DNA from: an uncultured Clostridia bacterium
Lineage (GTDB): Bacteria > Bacillota > Clostridia > Christensenellales > Borkfalkiaceae
Direction of reading: 5' to 3'
DNA: 40,295 nucleotides
Assembly: GCA_904502225.1 (NCBI GenBank)
Contig: CAJGDO010000011.1
Coordinates: forward strand, 1-40,295
The first letter of the stretch is position 1. Each line of letters starts with the position of its first letter. Under the pieces are notes generated by a model. That model was not told the DNA's origin. It ran no database searches and worked only from the letters and a program-made list of their open reading frames with translations. The position numbers were made by a program, and so were the translations under genes. Positions 36,590 to 40,295 of the stretch are shown piece after piece.

Positions 36590-37371
36590 ACCACCGTGTT
36601 GTTGGTTATATGGTAATCTTCTAATATCGAACCAACTTCATTTTTAAAGCATATGGTTGCCCCGTCTGCTTGAAGATAGCCAACGGGAATTTTTCTATAA
36701 ACTTTATCGCCCAAACTAACGTATAGACGCTCTATATCCGAAATAACCGTCTTAAAATTTTCGCTGTGCTTAATTTCAATTTCAAACTTGCCGTTTTCAG
36801 TTTCAATCACACCGCTAACCACACCATCGCAAGGTGAATATACGCTGCCTTGACCCGAATAAGTGATAACGCCGTCGTTTAGCGTTATATCATAGTTGTC
36901 GCCCATTGAAATTATAGGCGAAAATTCTTGGTGAGTTCTAGTATCCACTTCCACCCTTTCAGTGCCGAACACCCCACGCAAAAAAACGTTAATTCCACTG
37001 TCAGCATAAATGGCGTTTGTCAAAAGTATGGTCGCCACTAAAAAACCTATGATAACAAGTTGAACGCCAACGATTGAAACCTTAAATTTGTGGGCTTTTT
37101 TAGGCGTATAAGGATAAACCGTGGAACTGTTTTCTTGCTCAACGGCAAGTTCTGTTGGCACGGCCTCTTCAAGCAACTCTTCTTCTTGGATTTGGGTTTT
37201 TTCTTGCTCGGCATTTACCATATCCAAAACTTCTTGCTTAATTTGCTCATCACTAACTTTGTTTTCTTTTTTGCTTTTTCTTAACCTTTTCTTTTTTACA
37301 GGTTTGCTGGTAATGTTGCAAGTGCAAACGGGTAATTCAAGCATAGATGCGTATTGCATTTTTTCGTTCAT
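36577..37371 (-). CDS. spoIVFA: SpoIVFA-type regulator with degenerate LytM/M23 domain
   Basis: This 264-aa membrane protein holds SpoIVFB in check until the forespore signal arrives. A basic N-terminal cytoplasmic part (KPVKKKRLRKSKKENK, acidic after) leads to one membrane helix (VSIVGVQLVIIGFLVATILLTNAIYA). The C-terminal M23-like domain follows: YSPCDGVVSGVIETENGKFEIEIKHSE...LGDKVYRKIPVGYLQ. The zinc ligands of active M23 enzymes are not evident. I chose ATG 37371, with AAAGGAGAATTTTT upstream. A SigE-like promoter is at 37401-37431. Confidence 0.87.
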   Translation of the reverse strand: MNEKMQYASMLELPVCTCNITSKPVKKKRLRKSKKENKVSDEQIKQEVLDMVNAEQEKTQIQEEELLEEAVPTELAVEQENSSTVYPYTPKKAHKFKVSIVGVQLVIIGFLVATILLTNAIYADSGINVFLRGVFGTERVEVDTRTHQEFSPIISMGDNYDITLNDGVITYSGQGSVYSPCDGVVSGVIETENGKFEIEIKHSENFKTVISDIERLYVSLGDKVYRKIPVGYLQADGATICFKNEVGSILEDYHITNNTVVWQE

Positions 37372-37400
37372 AAAAATTCTCCTTTCCACTCAATTTATAA

Positions 37401-37431
37401 ATCTATATGAAAAAATTTTTTGCTTTATGAC
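37401..37431 (-). promoter_or_regulatory. Candidate sigma-E promoter of spoIVFA-spoIVFB
   Basis: On the minus strand, GTCATAA (37425-37431), 15 bp, CATATAGAT (37401-37409). It resembles the sigma-E consensus and no sigma-A promoter was seen here. Inference from pattern only. Confidence 0.45.
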
Positions 37432-37472
37432 TGTTTGACCTTTTGCCACTCATTACCTTTTTAGCACTTTTT

Positions 37473-37512
37473 GTAAAAACAAAAGGGAAAAGCAGTTTTT
37501 TGCTCTTCCCTT
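37473..37512 (-). terminator. Terminator of ung-apgM
   Basis: AAGGGAAAAGCA (37483-37494) pairs with TGCTCTTCCCTT (37501-37512) with one mismatch; on the minus strand TTTTGTTTTT follows. Confidence 0.85.
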
Positions 37513-37531
37513 AAATTTGTTAAGCCTTTTA

Positions 37532-38734
37532 TTAGTTAAAAAGTTTTTCTATTAGTTTATAGCCTTTTTCCACGAAAACGCCCGTTGAACTTGCCTGTTC
37601 TTCATCATAAGAATTAACGCCTTGAACTTGGTTTGTGCTATCATACAACAAGTATGGTACAGGGTCGGAACAGTGTGTCATAATAGACAACGGCGTTGGG
37701 TGGTCAGGTAAAATTAACATTTTATATTGCTCGTTTGCTTTTTCAAGCCCCGTTGCAATAGTTTCAACCACTTTGTCAATTTGCTCTATTGAATAAATTT
37801 TATTCTTTGCATCGCCGTGATGCCCGCATTCATCAGGGGCTTCCATATGCAAGTAAATAAAGTCCAATCCGCCCAAAAGGTTTTCTATGCAAGCCTTTGC
37901 CTTTCCGTCAAAATTGGTGTCGTAATTACCCGTTGCACCTTCAACTTCAATAACTTTCATATCGGCAAGTTTACCTATGCCTTTAAGAAGGTCAACCGCA
38001 GAAATGATACCGCCATTTTTAGAAAACTTGTTATAAAATCTTTCAAGGTTTGGTTTTGTGCCGTCCCCCCAGAACCAAAGCGAGTTGGCTGGGTTTTTGC
38101 CTTCCTTAACACGCTTAATATTAACAGGGTGGTCTTTAAGCAAGTCGTAAGACTTAACCATCAACTCTAAAAGTTCCTTGCCTTGTTCTGAATTTGGCAA
38201 GTGGTTTTTAATAGGCTTTTTGGTAATGTCGTGCGGGGGCGTTAAATCGCCTGCCAAACTGCCCTTATCAATAACCAAACAGTGCCTATAACTTATGCCC
38301 TTAAACAAAGAATATTTTTCATTGTTTAGATGCTTTGCAAGATATTCGATAAGTTCGCCAGCCTCTGCCGTTGAAATTTCCCCAGCACTATAATCAATCA
38401 TAGTTTTATCTTGATAATTTTGTTCGTCTGAAAGGGTGACTAAATTTGCCCTTGCCGTTATATCGGTGTCTTTAAGTTCAATGCCGATTGACGCAGCCTC
38501 TAATGGCGAGCGACCAGAATAACACTCTTCAGGATTATAGCCCAAAACGGACAAGTTTGCAACGTCGCTACCTGGTTTTAAAGAACAAGGCACAGTTCTC
38601 ACTAGCCCCACTTCGCTCTTTTTCGCAAGGTTATCTATAAACGGTTTATTCGCTAGCATAAGCGGTGTTTTATCGCCCAAAAAACTTTGGCGATAATCTG
38701 CCATGCCGTCCCCTAAAATTACAATATATTTCAT
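37532..38734 (-). CDS. apgM: Cofactor-independent phosphoglycerate mutase, ApgM type
   Basis: This 400-aa enzyme of the alkaline phosphatase superfamily interconverts 2- and 3-phosphoglycerate, or a related phosphonate-type substrate in some relatives. It begins MKYIVILGDGMADY with the metal-binding Asp at residue 9. GSDVANLSVLGYNPEECYSGRSPLEAASIG follows near 56-85, with the Ser acting as nucleophile. The end has ILPDHPTPLSIMTHCSDPVPYLLY. The start ATG 38734 overlaps the ung stop (ATGA), with GGGGTG upstream. The activity is assigned by family. Confidence 0.92.
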   Translation of the reverse strand: MKYIVILGDGMADYRQSFLGDKTPLMLANKPFIDNLAKKSEVGLVRTVPCSLKPGSDVANLSVLGYNPEECYSGRSPLEAASIGIELKDTDITARANLVTLSDEQNYQDKTMIDYSAGEISTAEAGELIEYLAKHLNNEKYSLFKGISYRHCLVIDKGSLAGDLTPPHDITKKPIKNHLPNSEQGKELLELMVKSYDLLKDHPVNIKRVKEGKNPANSLWFWGDGTKPNLERFYNKFSKNGGIISAVDLLKGIGKLADMKVIEVEGATGNYDTNFDGKAKACIENLLGGLDFIYLHMEAPDECGHHGDAKNKIYSIEQIDKVVETIATGLEKANEQYKMLILPDHPTPLSIMTHCSDPVPYLLYDSTNQVQGVNSYDEEQASSTGVFVEKGYKLIEKLFN

Positions 38735-39399
38735 AATGCACCCCAATCGATAGGACTTTTTCCTATCTTAATTAGATATTCGTTAGTTATCTTAAAGTGC
38801 CCCGACCCAAAAAAGCCGTTATATGCTGAAAGCGGACTTGGGTGTGCACACTCTAAAATTAAATGCTTTTGACCATCAATAAGCGTTTTTTTGCTTCTTG
38901 CGTTTGCACCCCAAAGCAAAAACACAACGCCACTTTTTAAGTCGGAAATCTTTTTTATTATACTGTCGGTAAACTGTTCCCAACCCTTACCCTTATGCGA
39001 ATTTGCTTGATGCTCTCTAACAGTTAAAACGGTGTTGAGTAAAAGCACGCCTTGTTTTGCCCAACCCGTAAGGTCGCCACTCTTGTTTATCTCTATACCA
39101 AGTTCGCTTTTTAATTCTTTGAACATATTGACAAGCGAAGGCGGTTTGTCAACACCTTTTGGCACCGAAAACGATAGCCCCATCGCTTGACCTTGGTTGT
39201 GGTATGGGTCTTGACCTAAAAGCACCACCTTAACGTCCTTAAAGGCGGTCATTTTCATACTATTAAAAATATCAAACATTGATGGATAAATGGTTCTTGT
39301 TGAATATTCTTCTTTTAAGAATTCCCTTAACTTTAAGTAGTTCTCTGAAGAAAATTCTTGCTCTAAAACCTCATCCCATTCAGGCGTAATTTTTATCAT
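38731..39399 (-). CDS. ung: Uracil-DNA glycosylase
   Basis: This 222-aa base-excision repair enzyme removes uracil from DNA. The catalytic motif GQDPYHNQGQAMGLSFSV has Asp64, and the second motif HPSPLSAYNGFFGSGHF has His186. The family is usually about 220-230 aa, so it is complete. AGAGGAAAAATG gives the start. It shares an operon with apgM. Confidence 0.98.
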   Translation of the reverse strand: MIKITPEWDEVLEQEFSSENYLKLREFLKEEYSTRTIYPSMFDIFNSMKMTAFKDVKVVLLGQDPYHNQGQAMGLSFSVPKGVDKPPSLVNMFKELKSELGIEINKSGDLTGWAKQGVLLLNTVLTVREHQANSHKGKGWEQFTDSIIKKISDLKSGVVFLLWGANARSKKTLIDGQKHLILECAHPSPLSAYNGFFGSGHFKITNEYLIKIGKSPIDWGAL

Positions 39400-39410
39400 T
39401 TTTCCTCTTT

Positions 39411-39439
39411 ATTATATAATATCATATTTTCGTTGACAA
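39411..39439 (-). promoter_or_regulatory. Promoter of ung-apgM
   Basis: On the minus strand, TTGTCA (39434-39439) and TATAAT (39411-39416) have a 17-bp spacer. Its -35 overlaps the -35 of the mntP promoter by five bases. Confidence 0.75.
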
Positions 39440-39461
39440 AATCAATATAATTTTATATACT
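39433..39461 (+). promoter_or_regulatory. Promoter of mntP
   Basis: TTGACA (39433-39438) and TATACT (39456-39461) have a 17-bp spacer. The leader is only about 10 nt, leaving no room for the manganese riboswitch often found before mntP. Confidence 0.8.
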
Positions 39462-39477
39462 ACTCAAAAGGTTTTTT

Positions 39478-40077
39478 ATGAATTACTATGATATTTTCTT
39501 AATCGCAGTTGCTCTTTCTATGGATGCATCTGCTATCACAATTTCAAACTGCTCGGTATATAAATGCACTCTTACAAAAAAGAAAGAGTGGGCAATGCCT
39601 ATCGCTTTTGCTTTTTTCCAAGGGCTTATGCCTCTTATCGGAATGCTTATTGCAAACCTTCTTTCTTCGGCTATTCAAAGCATTGCAGGCTATCTATCAA
39701 GTGCAATCTTCTTTGTTTTATCGGCAAAAATCTTTATTGATATTTTTAAGCACGAAAAAGAGTGCGTTTGCACCCTTCAACAAGCCAAAGAAAATCAAGA
39801 AAAGCAAAAAAGGGCAATCTTAACTTACCCAATTTTGATTGTACAAGCAATTTCAACAAGTATTGATGCTCTTGTGGTTGGCTTGACCTTTATAAACCTT
39901 TCTTTCTCGCCTTATATTGCCGTTGCAATTATCGTTATAACCACCTTTATAATCGTTTCACTTGCCCTTATCCTTGGCAAAAAACTTGGCTGTATGTTCG
40001 GTAAATACGCTGATTACGTGGGTGCGATAATCTTGCTTATTTTGGCAATAAAATCACTTGTTCAAGCAATAATGTAA
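39478..40077 (+). CDS. mntP: Manganese efflux pump MntP family
   Basis: This 199-aa membrane protein exports Mn(II). It has six predicted helices in two inverted halves. Conserved acidic residues lie in IAVALSMDASA (Asp16) and ISTSIDALVVGL. A charged loop with two cysteines (HEKECVCTLQQAKENQEKQKR) joins the halves. The ribosome site is AAAAGG, close after the transcription start. The gene is alone on the plus strand and divergent from ung. It could instead be the related YtaF; the length and motifs fit MntP. Confidence 0.92.
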   Translation: MNYYDIFLIAVALSMDASAITISNCSVYKCTLTKKKEWAMPIAFAFFQGLMPLIGMLIANLLSSAIQSIAGYLSSAIFFVLSAKIFIDIFKHEKECVCTLQQAKENQEKQKRAILTYPILIVQAISTSIDALVVGLTFINLSFSPYIAVAIIVITTFIIVSLALILGKKLGCMFGKYADYVGAIILLILAIKSLVQAIM

Positions 40078-40106
40078 ATAAAATATAAAACTAAAACGGT
40101 GCATTT

Positions 40107-40295
40107 TAGTGCGTTAGTAATAGGAATTATTACTTACGCACTAGTTATATTTGTCTATCGGCAAGTTATATTGCTAAAAGCAGTGAAATTTTGCTGTCGC
40201 AAAGTGATATTTACCCTTTGGGTAAGTTATGGCAAATATAATATAACTTTGACAGCAAGTCAAAATATAACGCAACACCTTGCATATCACTTTTA
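40107..40295 (+). repeat. Palindrome array copy 2, cut by the window end
   Basis: It opens with a 16-bp hairpin (arms 40107-40122 and 40128-40143, one mismatch). Short palindromes follow: TTGTC-TATC-GGCAA, TGCT-AAA-AGCA, TTTGC-TGTC-GCAAA, TTACCC-TTT-GGGTAA, TTTGAC-AGCAA-GTCAAA and GCAA-CACC-TTGC. The dividers are GTTATATT and GTGATATT, then AATATAAC and ATATCAC. It has the same order and the same tail (ATATCACTTT) as copy 1 at 22910-23089. Confidence 0.8.

Noticed and set aside
39400..39477. Manganese (yybP-ykoY) riboswitch before mntP
   Set aside because: The predicted transcript starts about 10 nt before the ATG, leaving no space for an aptamer.

Overview
The window is AT-rich chromosomal DNA of an endospore-forming, low-GC Gram-positive bacterium, most likely an uncultured gut-type member of the Clostridia. 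This rests on a sigE/spoIIGA pair, spoIIID, a spoIVFA/spoIVFB pair and a CotH-family protein, together with strong Shine-Dalgarno sequences and many TTGACA-N17-TATAAT promoters. Species cannot be named from the sequence. No rRNA, tRNA, cas gene, transposase or integrase was seen.

Layout. 1-6400: 3' part-missing gapA, sigE-spoIIGA, hemW-lepA (all minus) and a divergent glycerophosphodiester phosphodiesterase. 6428-11020: an operon of an HPr-kinase-like ATPase, a PqqD-like protein and a DUF1846 protein; then an ABC-type binding protein and permease, preceded by a 150-nt leader with an aptamer-like fold and a terminator; then spoIIID. 11360-12190: an Xre repressor divergent from a DUF4177/YbjQ-like pair, with twin palindromic operators. 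12238-21440: a PAP2 phosphatase and a complete histidine operon (yerC/hisR-Z-G-D-C-B-H-A-F-IE-PHP phosphatase) under one promoter that carries a palindromic operator. 21440-22808: a 600-bp repeat-containing intergenic stretch, then ruvX and a DUF1292 gene.

22859-24835 is the unusual part. It is a roughly 2-kb island with near-perfect 16-bp inverted ends, and all of its genes are on the plus strand inside a long minus-strand region. It holds an array of palindromes separated by 8-nt GTTATATT/AATATAAC units, a four-helix-bundle gene that looks leaderless, a promoter-driven and terminator-closed structured RNA, an orphan 146-aa gene and a TerB-like gene. A second palindrome array of the same design starts at 40107 and runs off the window end.

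24839-30990: a small YtxH-like gene, an iscR-iscS-iscU operon with an IscR-type palindrome over its promoter, a Myb-like coiled-coil protein divergent from an orphan 315-aa gene, and a membrane-anchored CotH-like kinase. 31041-35620: a degenerate cyclophilin lipoprotein and the classic rpmG-secE-nusG-rplK-rplA-rplJ-rplL block. That block has two copies of an RNA hairpin resembling the L1-binding part of 23S rRNA, and an L10-leader attenuator. 35750-40080: spoIVFB/spoIVFA with a sigma-E-like promoter, ung-apgM, and divergent mntP sharing a promoter core with ung.

How it fits together: SigE, matured by SpoIIGA, is expected to drive spoIIID and spoIVF in the mother cell, and SpoIVFB then activates late transcription. 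The his operon, the ribosomal block and the isc operon each carry visible self-regulatory sites.
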